Positions 26,215 through 36,100 of a stretch of DNA of 64,000 nucleotides are shown piece by piece. The notes below the pieces were generated by a model, which saw nothing but the letters and a program-made list of their open reading frames with translations, did not search any database and was not told where the DNA came from. Within the stretch, counting starts at the first letter, position 1. Each line of letters begins with the position of its first letter. The translations under genes were made by a program, and so were the position numbers. Source of the stretch: an uncultured Saccharospirillaceae bacterium (GTDB lineage: Bacteria; Pseudomonadota; Gammaproteobacteria; Pseudomonadales; Oceanobacteraceae); NCBI GenBank assembly GCA_947503895.1, contig CANNFT010000004.1:186001-250000 (forward strand), written 5' to 3'.

Positions 26215-27633
26215 ATGGCTTCGTTTAAAAAGAAGGTCGTAGCTAGCTTTATATTTTTTTTGATCTTCCCTGTTTCATTGAACACGACTATTGCTCAAGA
26301 AGATTTACATCAGATTCATTCACAATATGATGACCCGTTCTCTATTCCATCTACTGACAACGGTGATCAACACTTGGGAACGAATAGTACCGTTAACAGT
26401 GTTGGTACTGCTCCTCGTACTTTGTTGTCTTCTATATTGTTAAACGGTCGTGCAGCCACCTTTAGGCAGCTTGATGATATTCGCTACGAACCTTATTTAG
26501 ATTCTGGCTCGACGTCATTTCAAAATACCGAAAATCAGGTTTTCCTCGATGTAGGGCTGCAAGCTAATATTGTGCAAAACGCCAACGTAACATTTCGTTC
26601 AATTCTGTTCCAAAATCTCATTCATACGAATACCGGAAAGGATATACGCAACGATGAAAGTGAATTATTAGAAGGGTACTTATCACATTATAATGCAGTA
26701 CAAACCACGGGTTATAAGATTGGTCGATACAGGCCTACATGGAGTCAGGGGTATAATTGGACGCCTGTAGATATGCTTTATCCTAAATATAATCGTCCTA
26801 GTTTTGATAGGGATGATATAAATCAGCAGAAAGGCTGGGATATGGTGCATTTAGATCAACGGTTTAATCAATGGAGCATAGGCTTCTATTTAGTTGATGT
26901 CGATTCTTCTACACAAGAAGACGCTGGTATAACCCCAATTTTCGGCGATGAATCTACTGAATATCAATGGGCAGCCCGACTCAATTACGAATCCAGTTCG
27001 GATATCAGCCTTATCCTACATCAATTGGAAAACCATTCCGTAAATTTTGGTTTGACTTTAAGTCGGTTACTAAGTCATTCCATTTCAGTGCGGATGGAGG
27101 TTGCTAGGGAATCATTAAGGGAGTTGCCCAAAATATCCTCCTTAGAATATGTCCTCGATGAATCAGAAGGATATGTTAAAGGCGTTATAGGTAGCCAAAT
27201 AAGTTTTCAGGCTGGGTGGGATGCTACATTTGAGTACCTGTATAACGAACACGGCTATACAGACGATGAGTGGGATCAACTGACAAATAATGTAAACCTT
27301 GCCAAGGTGAATCTTCAATCTGCTGAAGCAGCACAATCTTATGCATTTTTAGGTGATAGTTTAACGCTGTTAAATATTGGCCAACTTAGACAACATTATC
27401 TTTATCTAATGGGAGCCAATACTCGATCTGGTCATGCATTTCAATATAGACAAAGTCTTCAGATAGGCTTGGACGATGAGAGCTTTCTGCACTCTGTTGA
27501 ACTGATTCAAAACTGGAACGAAGCATTCAGTTCCCGATTCCAAGTTCAGTGGTTTGTCGGTTGTCGCCAATGTGAATACGGAATTTTGCCCAGTAACCAC
27601 TCTATGAGGTTCAGTCTGTATTATGATTTTTAG
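26215..27633 (+). CDS. Outer-membrane beta-barrel candidate (DUF1302-like)
   Basis: A 472-residue secreted protein. From the ATG at 26215 it opens with a clear signal peptide (MASFKKKVVASFIFFLIFP through TTIAQ). The mature part alternates hydrophobic and polar residues and ends in SMRFSLYYDF, a C-terminal phenylalanine typical of outer-membrane barrels. The motif YKIGRYRPTWSQGYNWTPVD resembles the barrel proteins that follow LolA-like genes in similar transport loci. The frame also runs back to an ATG at 26122 overlapping the upstream stop; that start would hide the signal peptide. It is the last gene of the block. Confidence 0.7.
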   Translation: MASFKKKVVASFIFFLIFPVSLNTTIAQEDLHQIHSQYDDPFSIPSTDNGDQHLGTNSTVNSVGTAPRTLLSSILLNGRAATFRQLDDIRYEPYLDSGSTSFQNTENQVFLDVGLQANIVQNANVTFRSILFQNLIHTNTGKDIRNDESELLEGYLSHYNAVQTTGYKIGRYRPTWSQGYNWTPVDMLYPKYNRPSFDRDDINQQKGWDMVHLDQRFNQWSIGFYLVDVDSSTQEDAGITPIFGDESTEYQWAARLNYESSSDISLILHQLENHSVNFGLTLSRLLSHSISVRMEVARESLRELPKISSLEYVLDESEGYVKGVIGSQISFQAGWDATFEYLYNEHGYTDDEWDQLTNNVNLAKVNLQSAEAAQSYAFLGDSLTLLNIGQLRQHYLYLMGANTRSGHAFQYRQSLQIGLDDESFLHSVELIQNWNEAFSSRFQVQWFVGCRQCEYGILPSNHSMRFSLYYDF

Positions 27634-27847
27634 CAAACAGAATCTCAGTATTCATCTTTTGTTGTGGGCATAGAGCAATTGTGTATGGCCTTTGGGCCTG
27701 ACAAAGTTAAATAATATCGCCTGTAACACGGATAACCATTCCGTATTCCCATTTGCTACAAGGTGTAAGTTTGGTGGTTTAGATCCATGTCGTGTAAGGG
27801 TTTGCATTTCTATAGGTAACAAAATTTTCGCTTAACAGAGGTGTGGT

Positions 27848-28939
27848 ATGAATGCCGAAAACCAAAAAGCTTCGGGTTTACAATCCTTGCCTAATCGTAG
27901 AATTGGGGTAAGCATAAAAGCACTGGATATGAAGTGCCTCACTCATCCTCAATTCGCTTATTGTTTACTGTGTCTGTTTGCCGTGATTCTAATTAGTATC
28001 AGCACAGGACGATTTTATGAATTACCCAGTTTAAGTTTTCAATATGGACACTATTTTCTCATTGGTCTCGTGGCAGCGATTATAGCTAATACAACGGGGG
28101 CCGGCGGAGGAATCGTTTTTTTCCCCGCTTTTATTTTAATGGGGGTTCGACCAGAGCAAGCTTTAGCGACGAGCTTTGCAATTCAATGCTTTGGTATGTC
28201 AGGTGGTGCATTGGCGTGGCGGTATCGGCTAAGCACGCAATCCGCTCAAGATTTTAATGCGCGTGAGTTTTTTCATTTACTGTTTCTCAGCTCATCATTC
28301 TGCCTTTTGACGCTTTGGATGACGCAGTATTTTTTTCCTAACCCCCCATTCTCGGTACATGGACTATTTTCGATCTTTTCAATTTTCGTGGGGTTAGCAC
28401 TTTTTGTGAGGATTTACGGCGTTAAGAAACGGACGTCGAAATTATTGCAATATGCCCATACAAGTATGGAAAATGCCCATACGTTAAATCTGCTGCCTCG
28501 TTCAGTGACTCGCGACTTTCATGGCCATTGCCAAGAAGTGGAAACCTATGGTTCCCCTTTAGTCTTGCTGACAAGACGTTGGCGAGTCGCTTTGGTGATC
28601 ATGACCTCGATAGTCGGTGGCGTTATTACAGCTTGGCTGTCTATTGGCGTGGGGGAGTTATTAGGAGTGCTGCTAATTGCGCTGGGTTATTCTGTCTCGT
28701 TCTCAATTGCATTGGCTGTCACGGTATCTGCGTTAACCGTTCTGGCTGCCACGCCTTACTATCTCTTCGTAAACCAATGGATTCACATCGATATTTTAAT
28801 TTTCGCCGCGCCAGCGGCTGCGATTGGCGGTTCTACAGCAGCTTGGTTAGCGACTAAACTGGAGCCACAAACACTCAAGACGTTTGTGGCAGGTTGGATC
28901 GTGCTGAGTGGCACCTTATACGCGATATATTATCTTTAA
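27848..28939 (+). CDS. TauE/SafE family membrane transporter
   Basis: A 363-residue polytopic membrane protein. The N-terminal half has the glycine-rich motif NTTGAGGGIVFFPAFILMGVRPEQALATS and the C-terminal half repeats the pattern around GGVITAWLSIGVGELLGVLL, as in the sulfite/sulfonate exporter TauE/SafE (TSUP) family. About eight helices are visible, with a polar loop near 190-235. The substrate is not defined; family members export sulfite, sulfoacetate or other organosulfur anions. It has its own leader region of 214 bases after the biosynthetic block and is probably a separate unit. Confidence 0.88.
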   Translation: MNAENQKASGLQSLPNRRIGVSIKALDMKCLTHPQFAYCLLCLFAVILISISTGRFYELPSLSFQYGHYFLIGLVAAIIANTTGAGGGIVFFPAFILMGVRPEQALATSFAIQCFGMSGGALAWRYRLSTQSAQDFNAREFFHLLFLSSSFCLLTLWMTQYFFPNPPFSVHGLFSIFSIFVGLALFVRIYGVKKRTSKLLQYAHTSMENAHTLNLLPRSVTRDFHGHCQEVETYGSPLVLLTRRWRVALVIMTSIVGGVITAWLSIGVGELLGVLLIALGYSVSFSIALAVTVSALTVLAATPYYLFVNQWIHIDILIFAAPAAAIGGSTAAWLATKLEPQTLKTFVAGWIVLSGTLYAIYYL

Positions 28940-29016
28940 GCGCATTTCGGAGCATGAGTTTCTGTGCGTGACGTTACGGGTTCTTGGTGCTAGGGGCGAT
29001 TTGTACATTATTACAT

Positions 29017-29352
29017 TTATTGAAAGAATGTGAGCCCAACGAAAGCAGCCATGCCTGCTGCCACAATGACCATGGTTCGTTGTGTGATTAAGCTCAATCC
29101 AATTGTAAAAACGCCTGCTACTAGATAAGGGTTAACACTTAAATGTTCATGCTGTTCAGTCACTTCCGGCATAAATACAATCGGTGCCCACATGGCAGTT
29201 AATACGGCAGGAGCAGTGAACGAAAGAAATTCTTTGACGGGTTTGCTCAATCCAGATTGCATGTAGTTGGTTAAGAACGCAAAGCGCATAGCGAAGGTGA
29301 TGCATGACATGAGTGCAATGATCAGCCAAACGGATTCTGTTGAATGAGTCAT
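29017..29352 (-). CDS. azlD: AzlD family branched-chain amino acid export subunit
   Basis: A 111-residue membrane protein with three or four helices, opening with WLIIALMSCITFAMRFAFL and carrying the FLSFTAPAVLTAMWAPIVF stretch typical of AzlD. AzlCD pairs export branched-chain amino acids or their analogues. The gene overlaps azlC by 4 bases, so the two are translationally coupled. It faces the TauE/SafE gene tail to tail with a 77-base gap. Confidence 0.9.
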   Translation of the reverse strand: MTHSTESVWLIIALMSCITFAMRFAFLTNYMQSGLSKPVKEFLSFTAPAVLTAMWAPIVFMPEVTEQHEHLSVNPYLVAGVFTIGLSLITQRTMVIVAAGMAAFVGLTFFQ

Positions 29353-30128
29353 TTTACTTCCTTTGCGTTTTCAGTGGAGAGTGTGCCTTTTTGCTTTCCA
29401 TTCCGTTTCGAGTACTGCAGCGCAATATACGCAGCGACCATGCCTGTTCCTGTCGCTAAAATCATGCCATGGGGAATTTGAAATTGCTTACAGGCTAATG
29501 CTACCAAAGCGCTGACGGCAACCGCGATGAGCGTAGGACTGTCTTTGATATTGGGAACCACCAACGCAATAAATGTTGCTGCAATGGCGAATTCTAAGCC
29601 AAGTTGGTCAAGGTTAGGGATTTGGGTACCGAGCGTAATGCCCGCGAGTGTGGAAACATTCCATATAAAATAGAATGCAAAACCCGATATCAATGCATAG
29701 TGTGGATCAAATCGCTTGGTTTTTGCCTGATGGGCGAGTGCCATCGCAAACATTTCATCGGTTAGTACGAATGCCAGCGAAACTCTCCACCTGAGCGGCA
29801 AATGTCGAACATCTTCACGAATGACCGCTGAATACAAAAGGTGTCGTGCACTAATGACGGCTGTCGACGTCATAATGGAAGCCATGCTACCGCTACCCGC
29901 GAGCAGATTTAAGCTGGCTAATTGCGCAGCCCCTGCAAATACAAATAGAGACATTGCTTGGGCTTGCCAAGGGTTTAGGCCAATCTCAATAGCCAGTGAG
30001 CCACATAAAATTCCCCATGGAATAACAGCAAAACCCAATGGCAGCATATCCGTTACGGCGCGCAATGCGGTTAAAAACTGAAATTGATCAGGACTGATCT
30101 CTTTGGGTGTTGATTGTGTGGATGGCAT
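29349..30128 (-). CDS. azlC: AzlC family branched-chain amino acid export permease
   Basis: A 259-residue permease. The typical AzlC sequence FAVIPWGILCGSLAIEIGLNPWQAQAMSLFVFAGAAQLA spans about 34-72, followed by SARHLLYSAVIREDVRHLP and DEMFAMALAH. Seven to eight helices are expected. It is the large subunit of the exporter with AzlD. No Lrp/AsnC regulator is beside it. A small dyad at 30264-30279 in the upstream region (arms TTATTA/TAATAA) could be a control site. Confidence 0.92.
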   Translation of the reverse strand: MPSTQSTPKEISPDQFQFLTALRAVTDMLPLGFAVIPWGILCGSLAIEIGLNPWQAQAMSLFVFAGAAQLASLNLLAGSGSMASIMTSTAVISARHLLYSAVIREDVRHLPLRWRVSLAFVLTDEMFAMALAHQAKTKRFDPHYALISGFAFYFIWNVSTLAGITLGTQIPNLDQLGLEFAIAATFIALVVPNIKDSPTLIAVAVSALVALACKQFQIPHGMILATGTGMVAAYIALQYSKRNGKQKGTLSTENAKEVK

Positions 30129-30436
30129 ATACAGTGTTGATCCTTATTAAGTGTGTGATGCTAAACAGCACTTCCGTGTATAAGTCCTGCTGATAGATCG
30201 TGAATCAGCGAATTGACTGCACGCGCAGTGGAATGTGTGAGGTGAGGCCGAAATAGCCGAATATTATTATGCGTAATAACGCACAAATGTAAACCGCTAA
30301 TCTCCGTTAATCTATTGAATGCAAAAGGGGCTGAATTGACGAGTGGTTGCGTTGGGAAAGCGAATACAATAAGCGAAACTGAAAAGACCGTTTCTTCATC
30401 AACAAACGGTCTTTTGATTAAACAGTTTTCGAGCCG
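30129..30436. other. Intergenic region upstream of azlCD
   Basis: This stretch holds the azlC promoter and the tail of the helicase gene. A 6-base dyad TTATTATGCGTAATAA lies at 30264-30279. The right end carries the helicase terminator listed separately. No small gene is evident. Confidence 0.4.
30382..30415 (-). terminator. Intrinsic terminator of the helicase gene
   Basis: AAAAGACCGTTT (30382-30393) and AAACGGTCTTTT (30404-30415) form a 12-base perfect stem with a 10-base loop. Read on the minus strand it ends in a T-run, 22 bases after the helicase stop. The symmetry allows action on both strands. Confidence 0.85.
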
Positions 30437-31834
30437 TTAGCCTTTTAAACGGCGAACACGGAATGAACGGCCTTTTATCTTGCCCTCGCTGATTTTTCTC
30501 AGAGCGACTTTTGCAACGTCTCGTTCAACTGCTACGTATGCGCAATTATCAAACAAGGCAATTTTACCCACTTGCCTACCGGCCACGCCATTCTCGCCCG
30601 TTAAAGCACCGAGCAAATCACCAGCACGCACTTTTTGTTTTTTACCGCCATCAATTTGAATCGTGGCCATTTTCGCTTTTAGTGGTGGCTTATCTAAGTA
30701 ATTGAAAGGCGGTAATGATTCGGGTTTAACTTTGATATCCAAATACTCTTCAATCTGCGCAACTTTGAAAGATTCGCTATCGGTGTACAACGTACAGGCA
30801 ATGCCTTTCTTGCCTCCACGGCCTGTCCTACCGATACGGTGAACGTGGACTTCGGCATCACGTGTGATGTGGTAGTTAATGACCGCATCCAGGTCTTCGA
30901 CATCGAGCCCTCGTGCTGCTACATCTGTGGCCACTAAAATAGCTGCGCTTTTGTTGGCGAATCGAACGAGTACTTGATCTCGGGCTTTTTGTTCTAGGTC
31001 ACCGTGGAGTGCGACTGCACTGAAGCCCTCGGCGACCAGTTGGTCGGCCACTTCTTGAGTCTCACGCTTGGTGCTGCAAAAGACCACGCTGGATTCTGGC
31101 TTATGTTGCAACAACAACAATTTGGTGGCCGTGTAGCGTTGCTTGTTCTCGATCTTAAAGAAATGTTGGCGAATGGTGCTGGTTTGATGTTGGGCTTCAA
31201 CCGTTACTCGTAATGGGCTTTGCGTCACCTTGGTCGCGATGCTCTCAATGGCCTCCGGATAGGTTGCGCTGAACAGTAATGTTTGGCGGTCAGTGGGTGC
31301 TCGCTCCAGCACGGCATCAATCGACTCCTCAAACCCCATTTCTAGCATTCTGTCTGCTTCGTCGAGCACCAGAGTATTCAGGTCATCTAATCTCAACGTT
31401 TGCTTTCTAAGGTGTTCTTCTAAGCGTCCGGGTGTGCCGACAATGATATGTGCGCCGTGTTCTAGGGAGCCAATCTGAGGGCCAAATGGCATGCCGCCAC
31501 ACAGTGTTAAGACCTTAATGTTGTGAATGCCACGGCCAAGTTTGCGAATTTCTTTCGCAACTTGGTCCGCCAGTTCACGCGTAGGACACATCACCAGCGC
31601 TTGCACCCGAAAACGCTTCACATTTAAGCGGTGCAATAAACCTAGGCCAAAGGCAGCTGTTTTGCCGGACCCTGTTTTTGCCTGAGCAATGACATCCTGT
31701 CCAGCGATCACGGCGGGCAAGCTCTGGGCTTGAATGGGGGTCATTTGCTCATAACCCAGTGACGCCAAATTTTTAAGTAAATCGGGGTGGAGGTTTAGGC
31801 TGGAAAAAGCGGATTGGCTCACAGGTATTCTCAT
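30437..31834 (-). CDS. dbpA: ATP-dependent RNA helicase DbpA (DEAD box)
   Basis: A 465-residue helicase. Motifs: Q-motif TPIQAQ, AKTGSGKT, PTREL, GGMPFG, TPGRL, DEAD, SAT, and HRIGRTGRGG. The C-terminal domain (about 390-465: KVRAGDLLGALTGENGVAGRQVGKIALFDNCAYVAV) is the DbpA RNA-binding domain that recognises hairpin 92 of 23S rRNA, so the role is in large-subunit assembly. The ATG at 31834 gives a start equal to E. coli DbpA (x-AFSSLNL); a longer frame up to 31942 adds 36 residues with no similarity. Confidence 0.93.
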   Translation of the reverse strand: MRIPVSQSAFSSLNLHPDLLKNLASLGYEQMTPIQAQSLPAVIAGQDVIAQAKTGSGKTAAFGLGLLHRLNVKRFRVQALVMCPTRELADQVAKEIRKLGRGIHNIKVLTLCGGMPFGPQIGSLEHGAHIIVGTPGRLEEHLRKQTLRLDDLNTLVLDEADRMLEMGFEESIDAVLERAPTDRQTLLFSATYPEAIESIATKVTQSPLRVTVEAQHQTSTIRQHFFKIENKQRYTATKLLLLQHKPESSVVFCSTKRETQEVADQLVAEGFSAVALHGDLEQKARDQVLVRFANKSAAILVATDVAARGLDVEDLDAVINYHITRDAEVHVHRIGRTGRGGKKGIACTLYTDSESFKVAQIEEYLDIKVKPESLPPFNYLDKPPLKAKMATIQIDGGKKQKVRAGDLLGALTGENGVAGRQVGKIALFDNCAYVAVERDVAKVALRKISEGKIKGRSFRVRRLKG

Positions 31835-32043
31835 GCTGGTTTCTACAGGGGCGAATTCTAGCACATCCTTGGCTGGCCATGGAGAATCTGGCTCGCCTTT
31901 CATGGGGAATGAATGCCGCCCGAGTGTATGCGGTGCTTTCATTAGGGCGGGGCATTCGGTAAAATTCCGCGTCTATTTTTTACATGCTCAAGCGCCTTAA
32001 CAATGCGGCGTTGAGTAACGATCCTGCTGATTGGAGCAAATCC

Positions 32044-33139
32044 TTGGAAATCCAACCGATTCTAAACCTTATTAAAGACCTTCAGACGCGCACCGACGCG
32101 TTGAGGGGGTATCTTTGACTACGATACTAAAGCCGAGCGCTTAATCGAAGTTGAACGAGAGCTAGGTGAGCCCGAAGTCTGGAATGAACCAGAACGGGCG
32201 CAAGCATTGGGTAAGGAACGCTCTGCTCTAGAAGCCGTGGTACAGACCATTAACAATATGGACGGTGGGCTTTCAGATGTGAAAGATCTTCTGGATATGG
32301 CCGTCGATGAAGATGATGCCGATACCGTTGCTGAAGTAGAGTCTGAATTGGATGGGCTAAAACTCCAGCTAGAAAAATTAGAGTTTCGCCGTATGTTTTC
32401 CGGTGAAACAGATGAGTGTAACGCCTATTTGGATATTCAATCTGGTTCCGGCGGGACAGAGGCGCAAGATTGGGCAGAAATGATGCTCCGTATGTACTTG
32501 CGCTGGGGTGAAGCCAAAGGGTTCAAGACAGAATTGATGGAATGCACAGGCGGTGATGTGGCGGGTATTAAAGGTGCCACCATCCGCTTTGAAGGGGAAT
32601 ACGCTTTTGGCTGGCTGCGTACGGAAATCGGCGTTCATCGGTTAGTGCGAAAATCGCCTTTTGACTCCAGTGGCCGTCGTCATACGTCATTTGCATCGGT
32701 ATTTGTTTCCCCCGAGATAGATGACAATATTGAGATTGAAATCAATCCGGCGGATTTGCGCATTGATGTTTACCGCGCGTCTGGTGCTGGTGGACAGCAC
32801 GTTAACCGAACCGAGTCTGCTGTGCGGATTACCCACGAGCCGTCTGGCATAGTCACCCAATGTCAAAATGATCGTTCTCAGCACAAAAACAAAGATCAAG
32901 CGATGAAGCAGTTGAAAGCCAAACTGTATGAAATGGAAGTTCAAAAGCGAAATGCTGAAAGCCAAGTACTGGAAGACAACAAATCTGATATTGGTTGGGG
33001 CAGTCAAATTCGTTCATATGTATTGGATGACTCGCGTATTAAAGATTTGCGTACAGGCGTTGAAAACCGCAATACCCAAGCTGTACTAGACGGCGCGCTA
33101 GACCCTTTTATTCAAGCTTCATTGAAAGCGGGTTTATAG
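32044..33139 (+). CDS. prfB: Peptide chain release factor 2 (programmed +1 frameshift)
   Basis: A 364-residue product made from two frames joined at 32115/32117. The first 24 codons start with TTG at 32044 (LEIQPI matches the FEINPV start of E. coli RF2) after a GGAG box seven bases upstream. They end in LRGYL-TGA, the stop being 32116-32118. The second frame continues [32 protein letters not shown]. The stop-codon recognition motif SPF ([15 protein letters not shown]) and the catalytic GGQ ([13 protein letters not shown]) are intact. RF2 releases peptides at UGA and UAA. The lysS gene follows after 112 bases, the order found in E. coli. Confidence 0.96.
32104..32119 (+). promoter_or_regulatory. 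prfB autoregulatory frameshift site
   Basis: AGGGGGTATCTTTGAC contains the internal Shine-Dalgarno-like AGGGGG, the CTT slippery codon and the UGA read by RF2 itself, followed by C. When RF2 is scarce the ribosome pauses and shifts to +1; when it is plentiful translation stops here. The site is identical in all key bases to the E. coli one. Confidence 0.97.
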
Positions 33140-33251
33140 CCGTAGCAACAAAATCCTTTAATAAACCCGTTTTAAAAGCGCTGTGCAGTGCCAACAGATT
33201 TTTTCATTGGCGAGACCTAAGCAGCTCTTATGAATTTTAGTAGGTAGTGAT

Positions 33252-34808
33252 ATGACAGACCAAAAAGTAGAAGACGCACAGCGCGATGAAAATAAACTCA
33301 TTACTGAGCGTCGCCGTAAGTTGGAAGAACTTAGAGAAGGTTGTTCAGCAAACGGTCACCGTAATGATTTTGATCGCCAAAATTTAGCAGCCGATCTTCA
33401 GGCTAAATACGGTGAATTCTCTAAGCCTGAACTAGAAGAGCAAGATAATCAGGTATCGGTTGCGGGTCGCATCATGTTTCAACGTGGTCCATTCGCTCAA
33501 ATACAAGATACCAGCGGAAAGATTCAGGTCTACGTTGAAAAAGAAGTTCAAAAAGAAATTGGTTACAAAACCAAATTCGACTTGGGTGATATCATCGGTG
33601 CGCGCGGCGCATTGCATAAATCTGGTAAAGGCGAGCTGTTCGTTAATATTACACGTGCAGAAGATTTAGTGATGCTGACCAAGTCACTGCGCCCTCTGCC
33701 TGACAAATTTCATGGCCTCGCAGATCAAGAAACCAAATACCGTCAGCGTTATGTTGATTTAATCATGAGCCAAGAAACGCGCGATTTATTTCTAGTGCGC
33801 TCTAAAATCGTTGAAGGTATTCGTCGTTATCTTGCCGATCGCAACTTCATGGAAGTTGAAACGCCAATGCTACAAGTGATTCCAGGCGGCGCAACGGCTC
33901 GTCCGTTTGTCACCAAGCACAATGCGTTGGATATTGATATGTATCTGCGTATCGCACCGGAATTGTATTTGAAGCGTTTGGTAGTAGGTGGATTTGAACG
34001 TGTGTTTGAAATTAACCGTAATTTCCGTAACGAAGGTTTGTCGACGCGCCACAATCCAGAATTCACCATGATTGAGTTCTATCAGGCATATGCAACGTAT
34101 ACCGACCTGATGGATACAACTGAAGATATGCTGCGCACAGTCGCGCAAAACGTACTCGGCACCACTGACATTAAGTCTACAAAGAAAGACGATGCTGGCA
34201 ATGTGGTGGAAGAAACCATCTATGATTTTGCCAAGCCATTCACCCGTATGACCATGGCTGAAGCTGTGCTCAAATATAACCCTGAATTTGATGCCGACAT
34301 CATAAACGATGCTGAAAATCACTTAGACGCGATGATTGCATATGGCCGTCAAGTGGGGATTCGTGAAGACGCTAAGCAATCTGCGTGGGGTGCGGGTAAG
34401 TGGTTGTGTGAAATCTTTGAAGAAACAGCAGAAGAGAAATTGGATCAACCTACCTTTATCACTGCTTACCCTTGGGAAGTTTCACCGTTGGCACGTCGTA
34501 ATGATGAAAACAACTTTGTGACGGACCGCTTTGAATTCTTTGTAGGTGGACGCGAATTGGCGAATGGCTTCTCGGAATTAAACGACGCAGAAGACCAAGC
34601 AGCTCGTTTCCGTAAACAAGTTGAAGAAAAAGACGCAGGTGATGATGAAGCCATGCACTACGATGAAGATTACATTCAAGCGCTGGAATACGGTATGCCT
34701 CCAACAGCGGGAGAAGGTATCGGTATTGATCGATTGGTGATGCTATTTACAGATAGCCCAACCATTAAAGACGTCATTCTCTTTCCGCATATGCGCCCAC
34801 GCGGTTAA
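33252..34808 (+). CDS. lysS: Lysyl-tRNA synthetase, class II
   Basis: A 518-residue enzyme that charges tRNA-Lys. The N-terminal OB-fold anticodon-binding domain covers about 60-150 ([19 protein letters not shown]). The class II catalytic core shows motif 1 ([17 protein letters not shown]), motif 2 ([23 protein letters not shown]) and motif 3 ([26 protein letters not shown]). Length fits bacterial LysS. The ATG follows a TAGGTAG-type ribosome site. It is probably co-transcribed with prfB and ends before a strong terminator. Confidence 0.97.
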   Translation: MTDQKVEDAQRDENKLITERRRKLEELREGCSANGHRNDFDRQNLAADLQAKYGEFSKPELEEQDNQVSVAGRIMFQRGPFAQIQDTSGKIQVYVEKEVQKEIGYKTKFDLGDIIGARGALHKSGKGELFVNITRAEDLVMLTKSLRPLPDKFHGLADQETKYRQRYVDLIMSQETRDLFLVRSKIVEGIRRYLADRNFMEVETPMLQVIPGGATARPFVTKHNALDIDMYLRIAPELYLKRLVVGGFERVFEINRNFRNEGLSTRHNPEFTMIEFYQAYATYTDLMDTTEDMLRTVAQNVLGTTDIKSTKKDDAGNVVEETIYDFAKPFTRMTMAEAVLKYNPEFDADIINDAENHLDAMIAYGRQVGIREDAKQSAWGAGKWLCEIFEETAEEKLDQPTFITAYPWEVSPLARRNDENNFVTDRFEFFVGGRELANGFSELNDAEDQAARFRKQVEEKDAGDDEAMHYDEDYIQALEYGMPPTAGEGIGIDRLVMLFTDSPTIKDVILFPHMRPRG

Positions 34809-34830
34809 GTGAATTAAAATTGTCTGTATT

Positions 34831-34858
34831 AAAACGGCTCACCATTGTGAGCCGTTTT
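34831..34858 (+). terminator. Intrinsic terminator after lysS
   Basis: AAAACGGCTCAC (34831-34842) and GTGAGCCGTTTT (34847-34858) form a perfect 12-base stem with the loop CATT and a T-rich tail (TTTTCTTTAT). It lies 22 bases after the lysS stop. Confidence 0.92.
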
Positions 34859-34934
34859 CTTTATATTTCGACTTCAACACATATACCTAGCGTTTCATGA
34901 ACACATCTAGGTACTCACGAATAGAGTCTATTTA

Positions 34935-35675
34935 ATGGATGCTTTTTATTTTTCTGCTACGAACTCGACGACTCAGCCCAATCAAGATGCAGCAGCTAAA
35001 CAAAAGGCAGGAGCATTGTGCCCAAGTTGGCAGGCGGTTTTAGGAAGTGAATTTGACCAGCCTTATATGCTGCAATTACGCGAATTCTTAAAGCAAGAAA
35101 AGGCAGCGGGCAAAACAATTTACCCGCCCGGCCCTGAAATATTTAACGCATTTAATACAACACCTTTTGAACAAGTAAAAGTCGTCATCATTGGGCAAGA
35201 TCCTTATCACGGCCCAGATCAAGCGCACGGGTTAAGCTTTTCAGTTAAACCTGGTGTAAAAGTGCCGCCTTCACTGCGAAATATGTATAAAGAATTGCAG
35301 GCCGATGTGGGTTTTCAGATCCCCGATACAGGTGACCTGCGACCTTGGGCGAACCAAGGCGTCTTATTGCTCAATGCCACGCTGACAGTCGAACAAGCGA
35401 ATGCGGGCAGTCATCAAAAACGTGGATGGGAACAGTTTACCGATCAAGCTATTCAAGCCCTAAACTCACAGCGCAATGGATTGGTTTTTTTGCTCTGGGG
35501 CAGTTATGCGCAGAAAAAAGGGGCAGTCATCGATCAGCAACGTCACTGTGTGCTGAAGTCCGTTCACCCATCGCCTTTGTCAGCACATCGCGGTTTTCTG
35601 GGTTGTCGTCACTTTAGTCAAACCAATGAATACCTACAGAAAACAGGTCAGGTGCCCATTAATTGGCAGTTATAG
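34935..35675 (+). CDS. ung: Uracil-DNA glycosylase
   Basis: A 246-residue family 1 uracil-DNA glycosylase that removes uracil from DNA in base excision repair. The water-activating loop is [18 protein letters not shown], with catalytic Asp89. The uracil-binding strand LLLNATLTV and the minor-groove loop [11 protein letters not shown] (His near 211) are intact. The N-terminus has about 25 extra polar residues compared with E. coli Ung. It lies between two terminators, so it is probably a single-gene unit. Confidence 0.96.
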   Translation: MDAFYFSATNSTTQPNQDAAAKQKAGALCPSWQAVLGSEFDQPYMLQLREFLKQEKAAGKTIYPPGPEIFNAFNTTPFEQVKVVIIGQDPYHGPDQAHGLSFSVKPGVKVPPSLRNMYKELQADVGFQIPDTGDLRPWANQGVLLLNATLTVEQANAGSHQKRGWEQFTDQAIQALNSQRNGLVFLLWGSYAQKKGAVIDQQRHCVLKSVHPSPLSAHRGFLGCRHFSQTNEYLQKTGQVPINWQL

Positions 35676-35740
35676 CGCATAAAAAACGAACATATAAACA
35701 GTGGCATAAACGTGTAAAAACAGAGAAAACGTAACAGACG

Positions 35741-35798
35741 AAAGCCGTCATACCGCAGCCAAGCTCAAAATTGTATGCGTGATGGCTTTTGTTTTTTA
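35741..35798 (+). terminator. Probable terminator after ung
   Basis: AAAGCCGTCA (35741-35750) pairs with TGATGGCTTT (35780-35789) with one G-T pair, around a 29-base inner part that can pair weakly. The run TTTTGTTTTTTATT follows. The long stem and T-rich tail suit an intrinsic terminator 65 bases after the ung stop. Confidence 0.6.
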
Positions 35799-35810
35799 TT
35801 ATTCAAAAAT

Positions 35811-35844
35811 ACGGTGCGAGTCGCTTCGCTCCGGGCACCCTACG
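35811..35844. repeat. REP-like imperfect palindrome
   Basis: The element reads ACGGTGCGAG, then CGCTTCGCTC, then GGGCACCCTACG. GGTGC (35813-35817) pairs with GCACC (35835-35839), and GAG/CTC with an inner GCGAAGCG-like core continue the stem. This layout is like the short extragenic palindromes scattered in many proteobacteria. A GCGAAGCGGGG string recurs at about 36050-36061. The rest of the gap up to 36100 shows no gene. Confidence 0.5.
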
Positions 35845-36100
35845 ATAAAGACCATATTCAATATCTCATCATCCGTTGTACCCACTCTAGTGAATAAAAT
35901 CCACTCAGACGTTCGCGTCAAATCTCATTTATCGTTTTAGTTTTAGTTAGAAAATATAATTGAAACGGATCATAACATTGCGGCCTCTTCAGGCGACTGC
36001 TCACGATACAGGTCGTCAATATATAAAGTCATAGGAAGCCTGAGCAGCCGCGAAGCGGGGTGTGGGGTGGGGTGCTAATCCCGCTAAAGAACCAATCTGA

